Positions 50,279 through 63,925 of a stretch of DNA of 64,000 bases are shown here, one piece after another. The stretch spans positions 11,324,318-11,388,317 of the forward strand of contig NC_058506.1 in the NCBI RefSeq assembly GCF_020382885.2. The letters run 5' to 3'. Both the position numbers and the translations under genes were made by a program. Below the pieces are notes generated by a model. It worked only from the letters and a program-made list of their open reading frames with translations. It was not told the DNA's origin and searched no databases. The DNA comes from Scatophagus argus (Eukaryota; Chordata; Actinopteri; Scatophagidae). Every line of letters starts with the position of its first letter. Positions within the stretch are counted from its first letter, which is position 1.

Positions 50279-50284
50279 TTTAAT
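50279..50284 (-). terminator. rskr: Possible poly(A) signal ATTAAA of rskr
   Basis: Minus-strand ATTAAA about 1.17 kb past the rskr stop. The region between shows no other gene, so it is assigned to the rskr 3'UTR. Confidence 0.4.
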
Positions 50285-51452
50285 ATTTCCTCTGTGCTAC
50301 ATGGTATTTACAAAAATACATTGTAACATAACATATGACAACAAATAGCATCCAAATATTCATATAAACTTTATAAAGAGGAATTTATAAATAAGCATTT
50401 TGTGACAAAAAAGCAAGCTCGGGGTGAAACATGTGAGGCATTCTGGGTACATGCCAGGGCATACTTTACAAAATCATAACATAATCTGACGATCAGGTAA
50501 GTGCATCAGGGTGCAATTGGTGGACAGGATCACGGCAGCCTTGGACAATAGAAAAAGCCCTGTATCTGTGAAAAAGTTAACTGGAGGTAAACAATACTGT
50601 TGTTCATTCAACCCTACAGCACCAGCTCAGATCTGCACAGCTGGGTGCCACCTCGGAGTCAAATTCAAGGCTGACCTGGGAAAACCAGCGAGTACACACC
50701 TGAGTCGCACATCGTACAGGAGGAGAACAGAAGGAGAGAGGTTTCTTCTGCTACAGAATTTAGGCAGCAAAGGTCACGTTTGGGAAAGTTTAAATCACAG
50801 CATTAATAAAGGTACACAATAGCTTTTATAGTAAAGATCACAGCATAATGACTGAGAAAGATGAGGCAAGGAGTTCTGCCAAAACAGTTTTATAATCATA
50901 CATGAAAATAAAGGCAGAAGCTCAGAAATACACTCGATCTGTTCAAAGAGTTTGTTTGGTTTTCTACTTGTATGTGTAGGCTGTTGTAAGAAATAAATAA
51001 ATAATCTCGGTGTATCAAACAGCTTAACTATTCCATGTTGGGGGAACCTGATAGCAGTTGAATTATGTATTAACAGAGCAACCATGACAATCAGTGGGAA
51101 AACTGAAATTAAGTGGACAATACTGCAATCTGTCTTGCACAAATATTGAGCAAATACAGTATGCCTGAAAAGGTGCTCAATGGAGAAAGGCAAACAAGTA
51201 ACAAAAACAAAAAGACCAGTAAAAAAACATAAAACCCACCAATACAAGTTGGGGAGTGGTGATCTTTAGTCAAATAAATCATTCCATTGTAAACTATAGA
51301 TCAAATTAAATCATAATCAGCTGTTTTGGCTTTTACTAAATAAGATATTTTAGAAGGCGCACCACGCCTGTGTGTGAGGGCGAATAAGTGTGCAGAAATA
51401 CATACAAGTTACCTTTAATGTCTTAGTAACCATACTGTAAACTCAAAGTTCA

Positions 51453-54400
51453 TCACACAAACACTTCTCTGCGTGGGCCTTTTTCCTGAGCAGGCTGCAG
51501 TGGGAGTGCTGGGCCCAGTAGTGGCCCTGCTGGTTTAGTTTTAGCGCCGGCGTCCAGGTGCGTGTCTGGTGTGGCGGGAGGGCTGAGGAACGAGTCATAG
51601 TCGAAGCCCTTGAGAGGCTGCAGGGACAAAGTGAGGCCTCGTCGAGCTTTGGCAGCTCTGTCTGGTCTCTCTCTCAGCTCCAGGATCACCTGAAGAGTGA
51701 CGACAAAACATCATTTCACTTTGTTGCCATAATGAACTTTTCTTCAACAGTCTGACTAGTACGGGCTACACAAACATTCATCAGTTACCTTCACAGGTTG
51801 GCGCTGCAGCAGGGCGAGGTCAAAGGTTGTTCCATGGAAGAAGGTTTGGCGCTTGAAACGTTCGAGGGTCCTCAGGCGGCGGAAGGGATTCTTGCACAAA
51901 AGCTGGACAGAGAAATGTGTGGAGGTCATCATGAGACATAGAACCAATCTGAGCGGTTAGTCGATCATGGTGCATGTAGTGTAGAGTTGAATGTTTAGAA
52001 ATAATATGATCACACTTTGCGCAATTACCTCGGTTATTAGCAAGGCAAGTGGGGGGCTGAAGCTGAGAGGCATTTCATAGGGAAAACTCCTGACTTTCCT
52101 GAGCATACTGCAGTGGTCTGATTCTGGAGGCACCGGGAACTGAGGAGAGTTTAAGGTACACAAAGAGAGAAAATTAAGGTTTTTTAAGTCATTACCAGAT
52201 TGCCAGGTTTTAGAGTTTTACATGGCAAAACATATGACTAAATCTACGCAAACATATAGCGCTTAAATAGTGTAATTTCAATTTAAATGTTTCAAATTTT
52301 ATCACGACTTACACATAAAATTATATCATGAAGGAAGCATTAAAAGAATTTCACACAATATTCTTTTATAGCAAAATTTTTACAGCAAAATGTCACTGGA
52401 AAAATAAGTGAGTAATATCTGCTTATCATGCAAGACACAGTGAGTCTACTGAAAACAAGACCTCACCTTCCCAGTAGCCAATGAATAAAGCAGAATTCCC
52501 AGCGACCACCAATCAGCTGCATGATTGTAGGGTCCACCACTGAGCACCTCTGGGGCTGCAGAGCAGGCAGAGCATGCTCACAGCACAGGATGTATTATGC
52601 ATTTGTACATTATTATACAAATTTCCTTGTGTTATAGATTAAAATAATGCACCAAAAATCATCACAAACGTGATCTGACAAGATTAACTACCGAGCTGGA
52701 TGTTGGGGGGATGTGGTGGAGTATTGCTCACCCATGTATTGGATGGTACCACAAATGGTAAAAGCTCTCCCTCCTCTCTCCAGGCGACGGGACAAACCAA
52801 AGTCAGCTAAGCGGAGGTGTCCTAGAACAGACCATTTTCTCTATATCATTATGCACGCGTGACACCACTCTCTAGATTCAGATTCTTCTTACTGATACAG
52901 TTACAAATGGTGTCAAATATCCAATTATTCCCATCACAATATGATCTCATTAGTGAATGTAGTTGGATAGAAACGCTGTCGGTGCCAGCAGAAGCACTGT
53001 TCACGCTGATGTGTATTGACTGACAGCTGTGTAGGACGTTCTCTGGAAGGTTCTGTGCATCCCTCCTCCATGCTGTACCAGTCATATGCTGCTCTCTGCT
53101 GGGGAATTTAACTCACCGTTGTCTGTCAGCAGGATATTCTCCATCTACACAGAAAGTGCCAAAAAGCTTGAATTAGACAACCAGCCATATTCACCAGTGT
53201 ACCAAATTAATTACATTAAGAATACTGTAGATGATTTTCTTGAGCCTTAAATTTATTATTAAAATGCTAATGAATGAAACACAAGAATGCACTGACTAAC
53301 AAACTAGAAGAACTAGTAGAATTTAGATTGTCTTTTTAAAACATGGAAGATGCACAAACAATGCTGAGTTTGCCATACATTTAAATATAGCAGTTACCAG
53401 AGGGACAAGCTAAAAGCCCTTTATCAGGACAATCAGAAGGCGTGTAGCATTTCTTTTCTTTTTTTGCACTATTTGATGCATCAATTTATTTGAAATCTTG
53501 CTCATAAACACGTTTTAGCTGACACGTGTTAGCTGTAGATCTGTTAGGATTCATATTTACCATTTGGTTTTGCATTTATGTTACTGGGTGATGTCTTGTT
53601 CTGTTGTTGCTGTTTGACACATTGATCTCATGGTGGATGAGGAAAATGTTTGACAGAATAGAACTACCTTTATTAATTGTTAAACCCAATGTAATCTATA
53701 GCTGTTGTTAAAAAGAAATATTTTTCTTGTAAAATGTCACTTTTCATCCCAAACTTGTGAATAACCTCCCTCTCTCACCTTCACATCTCGGTGGATGATC
53801 CCAAAGTCATGCAGAAAGCCTGTGAGAAACCATAAAAGAGGAACATAAAAATAAACCTAAAAAAAACTCAACCAGAGAACCAAAATGCTGTAGGGGATCC
53901 TTTGAGAGCTCATCTCACTTTATTTTTTTACTTACTTTTTTATAATTACTTTCAGTTAAATACTGTTAGCTAATGAAAATTTCTAATAGACATCTTTGAT
54001 CTAATTATGATAGTTGAGGAGAAAGGTGCAGTTTTACAACATGCAAGTAGGCTAAACCTTTTCTGTTAATATACTTTGTATTATGTAGCATACGCACCGA
54101 GGGCACATCCCAGCTCTGCTGCAAACACTTGTACTGTGTCCTCCGTGAACTGACCAATCATCTGCCAGTAGGTGTACAGGTCACCTGTGCTGCAGTACTC
54201 ACACACTGTGGGAGCAGAGACAGCATTCAGACATGCCTCTGTCATGTAAAATGAGGTGTGAGGGAAAGGGAAGGTCAGAGGGAATGTGGAACACACACAT
54301 CGGTGAAACAAATTTGGAAAGACAAGTGCAGTCTGGAAGTGAGGACAGTGTAAAACTACATCCCACTACAAACCTAACAAAGCTCATTTACTGTAAAAAT

Positions 54401-57400
54401 ACTTACTTGAAAAATAAAGGTTAAAGTGGGTTGGGGTGCAGAAGTGAAAAGTTATGTGGAAAAAAGGATCATCCTTCTCTGCTTGGAGACAGTAATCATT
54501 TTTGATTGCTACTATAGGCAACAAAAGAAGAAATGAAACATTTGGCCTTGACATCGCTAACTGGGCTGCGATACAACAGTGGTACAGCATTGTCCGAAGT
54601 TCTGACTCATATTGAACAAGTCAACAATAACTCTCATCTACCTTCATAATGCAGCAGGGTGGCTTTATATGGCCCTGATCTGCTCTGAATATGCCCCATA
54701 TCTACATTTATGGCTTAATGATTCAGTGATGATTCACTGTTTAAGCCAGCAGGGGCGTCTCTTCTGAATGTGGCACGTGTGGTCTTGTTGAGCTGCAGCA
54801 GTGTTCAACATCTGGACCCCGGGCTAACACTCTCTTTTCACAGGGGGTGGGGATGCAAACAAACTGGGTCACGCTTTCTGAGTCAGTGGCTGATTTGGGA
54901 AAAAGGGTAACTACTCTGGGAGAGTGGAAAAGGGCAAAGCAGGGACAGGCAATGGAAGATTCAGGATGCTGAGCTATAGCAGTTTAAGTCTGACTATATA
55001 GGGAAAGCATTCAGAATAAAAAGACATAACTGAAACCTGTTCTTTGGTCATTGTGTTCTAGGTGCTGGGTCGGGGATTGTGGGTAAATTCTGAACAAGGC
55101 TACCAGTGTTAAGGTGAGAAAAGGTGGAGTGAAGGGGTTTTGGATTGTGGATCTGGGTTGGATTGGGTCACCGGTCTCTGGCTGACTCACTAATGTAGAG
55201 GTGGTGCTGAGTCTGCCAGCAGTCCTGGAGGTCATGGACAAATGGATGGCGAACCTGACGCTGTGGGCAAAGGTCCAAAATCAATCTGAAAAATCTCAAT
55301 TTCGGCCAGTGATCAAAAAGCGGTCTAGACTTTTTTCTTCACTGGGTCCAACTATATTTCTGAGTAATGACTTCACCCACAACTTCAGTGATTTCAGGTC
55401 TGTTTGGTGAACTTCAAAGACTTCAACTGACATGTTTGGAAGAGCAAATAAAAAGAGCGTATCACCTCATCAAACTCACTATACTGTGTCCCACAACATA
55501 TCAGATGAGTTCAGAATCCCTTCACAGTATATGCTTCAGTTTTATCTATAATAATAATATATAATAGTCTTATTTTCAAAACTTATTACTGAATACAAAA
55601 TGTCTCAGGAAGCTCTGGTTCACTGATGAATTTGGGTGCTTTAGTTTCCATCTCCAAAACAAAGTCCTCTCAAAGGCACAAATTAATGTCTTAAAAACTT
55701 TCGAGACTCTATTTTTTCTAACGTCTACAAACTCACAATTATTTTCGAGGCATGTTCTGAGTACCTACCTGGACTATAACTTCTTCTTTAGACTGCTCCA
55801 AGACGCCAAGTCTTAGAATCTCAGATTTAGGTATAACCTGATGGATGACAAAAACATTGAGATGAATTAAACAGGGGACTGTACTGAAGTATATTGACAT
55901 GCCTACAAACAGTCACTTTGCATAGTCAGTGAAAGTATCAAGTCATCTCAGACCGTCAGACTGGACATACCATTTTCACAAGCTAATGAACTGGCTGTTC
56001 TTTCATGGCTTCAATCAATCATATGAACACATTAAAAAAATGAGATTCAGACGGAAGACTCACTTTGACTGCATATGTTTTTTGTTTGCTCTTGTCCTTC
56101 ACTTTCAGAATGGGTCCAAACGAACCTTTGGCGATGTAACTCAACACCTAATGAAAAACAAATACAGAGACGGACAGAAAGAAAAACACCCAATCAAATC
56201 AAGCCTGATACAGTACTGGTACCTATGTTGGAACTGAGATCTACCTGAAAGTGCTCATGCCCAGGCACAGTTTTGTGAGGGAATTCAGGCAGGAACATGG
56301 CAATGAACGCTGGCAGGCTCCACTCCGCTCTCAGCTTGTCTGGGCCGACTCCCGCCAACCTCAGGACGTGCTCTGGGATGTCGGGGTTCTTGGCTTGGAG
56401 CATGCGACGATGGCCCAGACGCAGGGCAGGTGGGGCCAGGCGACAGAGACCTGCTGGGATAGATAGACCCATGCTGGAGAGAAAACCACGCCATCCAGAT
56501 GACAAGTCCTCATCCACCTGCCCCTCAGCAGACCTCTGTAGGGGAGTCAGAGGAGAGCGAAGCCATTAAGAAGCCATTATGGTACAGGTTAATAGGTGCA
56601 GGTGCAACAAGAAAAACACTAGCTTATGGCTCTGCGGTGTTATTACCATGGATGATTATGGATCATCTCAGTGAACAAGCTCGAACAAGTAAAACCTACC
56701 AAGATCTTTAAGGGCTTACACAGCATCTGCATGTTGTAGCCAGTTTTTACAGTTTTGATAAACACTGTTTCTCCACTGACCTTCACTGGTCACAGTGTTC
56801 AAGCTGTTTTACACAAGAACAAGTATCAAAACTTATCAAGGCAAACGTGCACTGAGAAAAGCAGAAAATCAAGAGCAAACAGTGCTGGTATGAGCCATGC
56901 AGGACAAAGGCAGGTTTTTTAAAGATGTGTGTTTATTCACTATTTTAACCAGAGAAAGTTGACTTAGTATTGCTTAATATGCAGACACATGTACATGCAC
57001 TGGGTGTTGGGTGCAAACACAGCTCCTCTGCAGTTGGACTACAGTGCGTAGCTCCATTTAATAAACTGGGCATAACCTGTGTATGATAAACATTTTCTGA
57101 ATTACAAATTTTCGATCAACCTGCTTGATCAACCTCCAAATCTGTTTCAGTCAATGATTTCCTTCACTGCTCTGAATTACATGTGGTGACAAAAACAAGA
57201 GGCAACTCAAGATTTCTCACAGTAGGCCTATGATATAAACTACCAGAGGTTAGAGAAGTCATGAATCTGGCCCTGCAGTCCCAATACATCACACTTTCAT
57301 CTGATTTCACATCTTCATGACTTTGCGACCTTGCGCAAACCCACTAAAATACATCACTGGAGCTCAGCAGCCAACAGATTTCACATGATTTCACATTTCA

Positions 57401-58062
57401 GGTTTCACATAAACACTCCTGCTCTCATTTGTGCTTTAACGAAGAGAGAGAGAAAAAAAGGTCTTCATCCAATCTGCAGTCAGTCGGTCACAGAGCCCTT
57501 CACCCCCACTCTCCCCTGGGCTGCACAACAGATCTGTGGTGCAAGATGTGTGTAATCAACCATGCAGGATGTTATTATCATCTGAGCCAAATTAAGGGAC
57601 ACATCCATGGTCACTCAGCAGAAACAACTGCCATTAATGCGACATCCGCCTGGCGCTGACAAGATACTGCACGGCGATAGGATTTCATTTGGACAGTATA
57701 GTTATACGGTGTTCGATTTCCAACAGATTATAGATTTCAATACCGGAAGCGGGGCGATTTCGCTTTCAAAGTAAAAGCTTCATGATTACAGGTACTTCTG
57801 GAAGACAACAGAAATTATTTTAAGGCATAGCTTCAAGTGTTTAATTGCCTGCTAATGCATCATTAAGTAGGCATTTTGACTACACTTGAATTCAATATGC
57901 TACTGAGGAAAACGTCAAAACACTAACATCCCTGATGCCATAGTTGTAACCTGGTGACTTCTGGAGCCAAATCATCCCATGGAAGCAGAGACCCCCTCCC
58001 GCCCTTCGTGCGTCACACCTTTTTAAACTCACCTTCCTGTTTTTACTGCTGTCGGCCCCCAT
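51453..58062 (-). CDS. rskr: Ribosomal protein S6 kinase-related protein (RSKR/SGK494)
   Basis: Serine/threonine kinase of the AGC group, little studied. Thirteen coding exons: 58062-58033, 56535-56245, 56147-56064, 55837-55769, 55260-55191, 54205-54098, 53819-53779, 53144-53117, 52821-52732, 52555-52467, 52139-52029, 51902-51789 and 51689-51453. The sum is 1362 nt, or 453 residues (human about 410). Kinase motifs: glycine loop AKGSFG (113-118), ATP lysine in TYAVK (135), HRDVK (227-231), DFG (247-249) and [20 protein letters not shown] (from 271). Together with FLPEFPHK upstream of the kinase domain they match human RSKR closely. All catalytic residues are present, so it should be active. 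The N-terminal exon encodes only [10 protein letters not shown], with G2 and S6 fitting N-myristoylation. The C-terminal Pro-rich tail is longer than in human. Confidence 0.93.
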
Positions 58063-58951
58063 CAGTGTGACAGGACATCAGCACTGTAACCTCAGTGCAC
58101 CGTCTGCTCTTCATCCAGGCACTTCACGGTAGCCTATCCACAGTTTCATGCGTAAAGTAGGCACAAGACTGATTCAAGGTTTGAATAAGCTAAACAAGAC
58201 TCTTTATAAACAAACTGCAGCTGATCGAGCTATCCGGTGCAATATGTGATAGATATGGCGACATAAAAACAAGTTAATCCCGAGTATGGACAACGTCAGC
58301 GCAAATCCGCCCACAGCTTTACCATCCAATCAAACCGCAACCTGGTGGAGTCCAGCTCCCCCTGCTGCTGTAATTACAGCAGCAGACATCAAATCTACAG
58401 CTCAGTGGCAATTTCTGATAAGTATCATTAGCATGTCCTCCATAGCGCAGAGTAATGCGCAGAGAACAAACAGAAATACTGTGAACGCTTTGTGTGCAGT
58501 GATTCGTCGTCTGTCGACGTCTCCATCCGATTCTTCCGTTCAGTTGTTCTAAAAATAAACCGGTGCATGCATAATTTCTGAAGCCTCAACACGTTAAGAG
58601 CAAACACACAGAGCAGCAGCAAAGGTGAATCCATGCATGTTTGTGGCATAAGCAGGGAGCCCACTGTGCTTCCGATTTACTAGCAACAGGATGGGGTCAA
58701 GTGATATGGAGACAGAACTGAGCCATAAAGGCATCAGCCCGATCCTTTCCGTATTTTTACCCTGATTGAATGGCTAAAAAACTCAAATGAGTGTTCACTT
58801 TCTTCAAAGCTTGAACCACAATTGCGGAACACATAAAATGATCTTTGCAAACTGCAGATACAAAACAACAGTCAACAATTAGAGAACTTGAATGAGTGAC
58901 ACAGTAAAGTAAAAACACAGTCCAAACCATAATATGACAGCGCAAGTGCCT
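58063..58951. other. Stretch between rskr exon 1 and the cct8 3' end
   Basis: The rskr promoter is expected at the left. A plus-strand open frame at 58286-58552 has no recognised similarity. No repeats identified. Confidence 0.5.
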
Positions 58952-58957
58952 TTTATT
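58952..58957 (-). terminator. cct8: Poly(A) signal AATAAA of cct8 (distal last exon)
   Basis: Minus-strand AATAAA about 200 bases after the stop of the distal last exon (59155), consistent with a short housekeeping-gene 3'UTR. Confidence 0.65.
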
Positions 58958-59154
58958 TGGGACTAAGAACATAAAAAGCAAACAGTGCCATCTATACATT
59001 TTACTTTCAACTTTCAGGTATCATGTTGTCAACCAATGTGCGGCCATTTCTACAAAACAAACCAAACTTTTGAGCTTTAAATAAACAAGTAGAAAAGGTT
59101 TTGAAAATCCATGTGGGAGGGTTCAGGGTTAGCATCAGCTGCACGGCATCAGAT

Positions 59155-62100
59155 TCAGTCATCCTCATCGAAGTCCTTCTTGCCCTGGGGAGCTCTGGGT
59201 CCCCCTGCTGGTTTTGCCATGATGATCTGAAAGTGGGGAAGAACATAGCAGTCAGTCACTTTCTGAAGGAAAATCAAGAGTACTGAGATCCACGCAGCAG
59301 GCTGTGGGCTTCTAAACTCGGACACTACAACATACTGTAGTGAGCATGGAAGTGGCTTGAAGAATCTGTCAGTTTAAAGAGCGAGGCATTATGAATTGTG
59401 CGGTCCTTTGTAATCAATCTCATTTGTGAAATCACAGAAATAATTGTAGTCAGAATTCTTTGCCTCAAATGACAATAGACTATATTTTCAAAATACAAGG
59501 AGGTGATTACAATGCCTACAGATTCCAAGAAAGGCAATTTACAGGGAACCAGATATTCATGAGTTCAAACTAGTGATAAATGTGCTGCAGGAGAAAATAT
59601 GCTACAAAGGAAAATACATTCTGATACATTAATAAATAAATAAAATGGTGTTAAGAGAAAGACTGAATCCCCATCCAGTCAGTTTTGATGCTGGGACTAA
59701 CCTCAGCCCTTCAGGCACTGCATTTAACAAAATCTATTCAAGGTGAGATACAGAGGACAAGGTTATAAAACTAAAATAAACTTTGCATTTATTTTAACTT
59801 CAAATATAAATGGGAACATCGCTGAGCGCCTGACTGTAGTCAGAGCGGTTTTAAAGGCCCTCAGTATAAATCATGGGAACCAGCAGTGGAAGCTCTGGTA
59901 GAGCAATGAAATAACGTGGACAAGAAACTGACTTTTCCTGAAGGTTCTTTACATGTAAATAATCTGACTCTACTGGTAACTGAGGAATCTTGAGACTTCA
60001 GCATCAGTGATACTGAAGCAGTATGGCTTCATAAAGACTGGAGCTCATTATACCAGGACAATGTGTTTCAGACAACAGAGCCACCTCAGCCTTTGGAGCT
60101 GCTCATCTTATTTACATGTTCACTTTCATTACATCACATAACACGCGATGTGGTAAAACACTGCACTTGCCTGAGGTCGCCCACTGCAATGGAAAGAGTT
60201 CATGAGTGCATGCAGCATGCTATCAAACCATTCTGTACCTGTGCAAGTTCAAACTTTAAGTGATTCCGTCAGTGTATTATTAAAACACCCGAGAAGTGGC
60301 TCACTGTGCCACAGAAATCTATCTGCAGTGAGTTCTGGATCACACCAAGTGTTAGTAGTGACAGGCAAAAGAACAAACATTTCACACAACTTCAGTGTCC
60401 CATGAGCGAGTGAGTACATCTCAGTGAGTCATAAACACACACTCATTCCAGGACCTACTGACAGAGGGTGTGTGCGAGAGCGCCCTCTAATGGTGGGTTT
60501 CAAAATTATCAGGCTCTTCTTCCCAACCATCCTTGTCCCAGTGGCCTCTCTGCTTGGGAGCCCTGGGTCCCCCTGCAGCCTTAGCCATGATGATCTGCAT
60601 CGCACATGTATACACACACTACCGTTAAATACCTGGACACTACTCACTCACACAGGCCCAACCAATAACACTTTGCCTGCAGAGGAGCATTAGACAGGAA
60701 AAAAGTTCAAAAACAATAAACTGATCTGTCTGCCATAGTCCTCCACATTGTCCAAAAAGTATTTTTTAAAAAAAAAAAAATCAGTGTAGCTGAAATAGAT
60801 GAAATGTTCCTTATTAAAATGGACAGGGACACTCATTTTTCTTCACTTAATGATCTATGTTTGTGTACACACCTGGTCAACCCTCAATACTGTGATGGCA
60901 GCATTGGTGGCCAGTTTGATGCCCCAGTGTTTGACCAGGTAAGGCTCCAGAATGCCACCTTCAAGCATGTCCTTCACAGCGGGTCCATCTGCCTAAAGAC
61001 AACATCACATCCACACAGTCGGGCATTAGAACAGAAATATGCAGCTCATCACATTTGAAAATGAACCCTTCATTCAGGAAAACTGAAAAATGGCATGATT
61101 TAGGTTAACAACAAGCAACATCTTTGCATGGTAACTGTCACTATGTCCTCTTTACCTCACTATACTGGAAATGCCTCAGTAACACAATTTAAACAATTTG
61201 GAGGATGTCTCTTTTTTTTCCTTTTCTATTCATCAGACTGCAATTCATACAGAGTTAACAGGATCAATACAGGCTGGTTTTAGACAAAAAAATAATTAAA
61301 AAACAAAACATAATCAAACCATACATATATTTTTGGGTACACATACACACCTCAATGTCGAAGCCCATGTTTTTGTTTCCATCGTGATGCGCAGAGTACA
61401 GTTTAGAGATGAGCTCACTCCCCTTCACACCAGAGTTCTCAGCCAGTGCACGCGGCAAAGCCTCAAACGCTTCAGCAAACTTTTTAATGGCATATTGCTC
61501 CAGACCCGGGGAGGACTGCAGAAAGAAAAAAAGAAAAAAGGGTCATGTATCTGCAATTTATCAGTTGGTGATGCAGTAAAGACAAAAAGGGCAAAACCAA
61601 GAGCACAGGCATTAGTCTGAACCTGGTGCACTTCGGTTAATGGACTTTTTTATTTGCATACCTCTCCGTATGAGGTGAGCTGCTTGGCCAGTTCAATCTC
61701 AGTGGCTCCTGCTCCAGCTACCAGACGATTGTCCTAGAGAGGGTGAACAACGCAGAGACTGTAGCTGTTGTGCAGTCCAAAGAGGAAATGAAAATAAAGG
61801 GTACAACTCCGACTCTAAGACTTTGTAAGCATAATGAGTTAATAGTCAACTTTGCCCAGTTTCAACAAATCTCAAACAAAATTAAATAATTACTCTTTAA
61901 AAGAAATATGGCATTTCTGTCTTTTCTGGAAATCAAAAAGACTAAGATATTATTTTTTTTTTTCATTGACAGATATTTTTGTTTATATTTCTTTACTATT
62001 ACCAAAGTTGCAAATAATCTTACGGTGGTTCTTTGTGTTGACTTACCCTGACCAAAACCTTGAAAGTGTTGACTCCATCATCTACAGCCCTCTCAATGTC

Positions 62101-63925
62101 ATCCATCAGGTTGTCAGTGGAGCCCCTGATCACCACCGTTGAGATGGCACCATCCTCTTTCTCTGTTTTAAACAAGACCACAATACATTATGATACATTA
62201 AGCCTAAAGCTCACAGCAGCAAACATCAGCTCTAAAGTGAAGATTCATGGGATTTGAACAAACAGTGATTTACCGTGTTTGAAGACCACCACCTGGGTGT
62301 CTCCAACCTCTGTCAGGTACACACTATCGCAGTGACCCATCTCCTCTGGAGTGGGAGCCGTCTAAGGGAGCAGAAAAGCATCATTTCACCTGATATAACG
62401 GTCCGTTTTATTATTGGTTCAAATACTTCATGTGAACCAAACACCATGACACTCACCATCCTTGGCAGTGCGACAGCTTGCACAGTCTTGCATAACCTCC
62501 TGAGGTCCCACTTGGAGTTAAGCCTGGTGGAGAAAAGATAACAAGGATTTAGGGGCCAGGCAGAACACAGGTTAACCCTACTACCAAGAAGACCTTGCAA
62601 TCCCACTAAATTAATAATATGATCAATTATGATGATTTTTATTCTGCAAATCAAAATTACAGATTGATCTCACAAAGAATATGCGCTCACAACACTAACA
62701 CATGACAACTCTCCCTTTCACTCAGATCTTTCACTTTAGGTATACACAACATATGTAATGTGGTGATCTTAGATGAAACCTTAACAAACTCATCTCTTTC
62801 CTTATATCATGTAAATATAATGTCCTGCCCATCTACTGTTCCACAGTGACCTAATGTCAGTCGCACGGGGTAGCAGTGTGTTGGTCACTTCACCACCAAT
62901 ACCACTGGCATCGGTCCCCTCTCAATTTGGTTCAAACTGCGTTTTTTGTGGTAGTTTTAAAGAAAACTTCAAAAAAAAAAAAAAAATCCTGTCCCACTAG
63001 TTCCGATCAATTAATAATTAACAAGTATTTGGATAATTAGAGGTCATTCCAGTCTTACCTGACCACCATGAGCTGGTACTTGTTGGCATAGTGCAACGCC
63101 ATGTCAGCCACTTTTCCTCCAGTTACCAACACATTGGCACCAGCCTCCTTGATGGCCTTCACCTGAGCCTCCATCATATCCTCCTCTCCCTTACTGAAGT
63201 CCATGAGCTCCTGTGCATTATTTATCAGCACTGTGCCCTAGGAGACAGATATGCCTACTGTTAGCACCAAGATCAGCCCAAGATGCCTTTAGAGGATCAA
63301 GTGCATTGACATCATGACTTTATAAACCCCCATAAATGGGTCTTTTTCAGAGTAGATATTTTGTCATAGCAGGAAGAGAATATGTTACTAATAACATTAA
63401 TGATGGCTTTGTGCTATTCAGATACCCCAGTAAGTCATGGTTGTGAGCCAGCATGAACAATACCACATTCTAAAACTGAAGCAGCCAGATGAAAATCAGC
63501 CATCATTTATTAGTTACGTGTGCTTTTACTACTGTGTCAAAATATTTTCCATACAAAAGCCTATAATATTGAGACCTTTAGTGTCTCAACCATGTTAGTT
63601 CATGTTTAATTTTACAAAGAATACTACTTGTGTCTCTTCTCCTTAGAGGTGTGAAAAGGTTTCAGGCCATATGTGAAACTGACGGAAACTTAAGAGGATA
63701 CCAGCATATGACAAAGCATAAAATTTAAGCATAGTCAGTTTTTTTTTCCCCTTTCTCTAACTTATCAGAGACTGAAGTATTTGTTACCTTTGTCTCTGTC
63801 ACCATGCAGTCAAAGGGGCAGGAGTAGACGGCGATCTTGGCGTCTTTAACTGATTTGACGTCTCCCTCTGCTTCTTTCTTAAACACCATCCCATGCAACA
63901 TGGAGGATGACGTCACCCCACAGCC
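59155..63925 (-). CDS. cct8: T-complex protein 1 subunit theta (C-terminal part; gene runs off the right edge)
   Basis: Theta subunit of the cytosolic chaperonin CCT/TRiC, which folds actin and tubulin. Exons in the window: 63925-63788, 63237-63059, 62523-62457, 62361-62274, 62162-62047, 61733-61662, 61515-61351, 60992-60873, then the last exon 59226-59155. They encode 338 residues, from GCGVTSSSMLHGMVFKKEAE to the stop. Diagnostic stretches are KIAVYSCPFD, KVADMALHYANKY, RLNSKWDLRRLCKTV, EEMGHCDSVYLTEVGDTQVV, RGSTDNLMDDIERAVDDGVN and ALAENSGVK. The N-terminal and apical start, including the first ATP motifs, lies beyond 64000. The distal last exon ends MAKPAGGPRAPQGKKDFDED D, close to the usual vertebrate tail. 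A second last exon lies between (next entry). Confidence 0.96.
60487..60594 (-). CDS. cct8: Alternative (duplicated) last coding exon of cct8
   Basis: A 108-base exon with its own acceptor (GCGATGCAG) and stop (TAG), located in the intron before the distal last exon. It begins IIMAKAAGGPRAPKQ, nearly the same as the distal exon's IIMAKPAGGPRAPQG, and continues RGHWDKDGWEEEPDNFETHH. Both exons begin in the phase set by VDQ|. Used instead of the distal exon, it would give a tail 12 residues longer. About the first 45 bases are highly similar between the two copies, so it arose by tandem duplication. Its open frame argues for function; the acceptor lacks a strong pyrimidine tract, so use may be regulated or rare. 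Confidence 0.7.
   Translation of the reverse strand: MIMAKAAGGPRAPKQRGHWDKDGWEEEPDNFETHH

Noticed and set aside
59155-59226. cct8 distal last exon as a processed pseudogene fragment
   Set aside because: It has a strong acceptor (CTTCCCCACTTTCAG), the usual theta tail and a downstream poly(A) signal, so it is the normal last exon.
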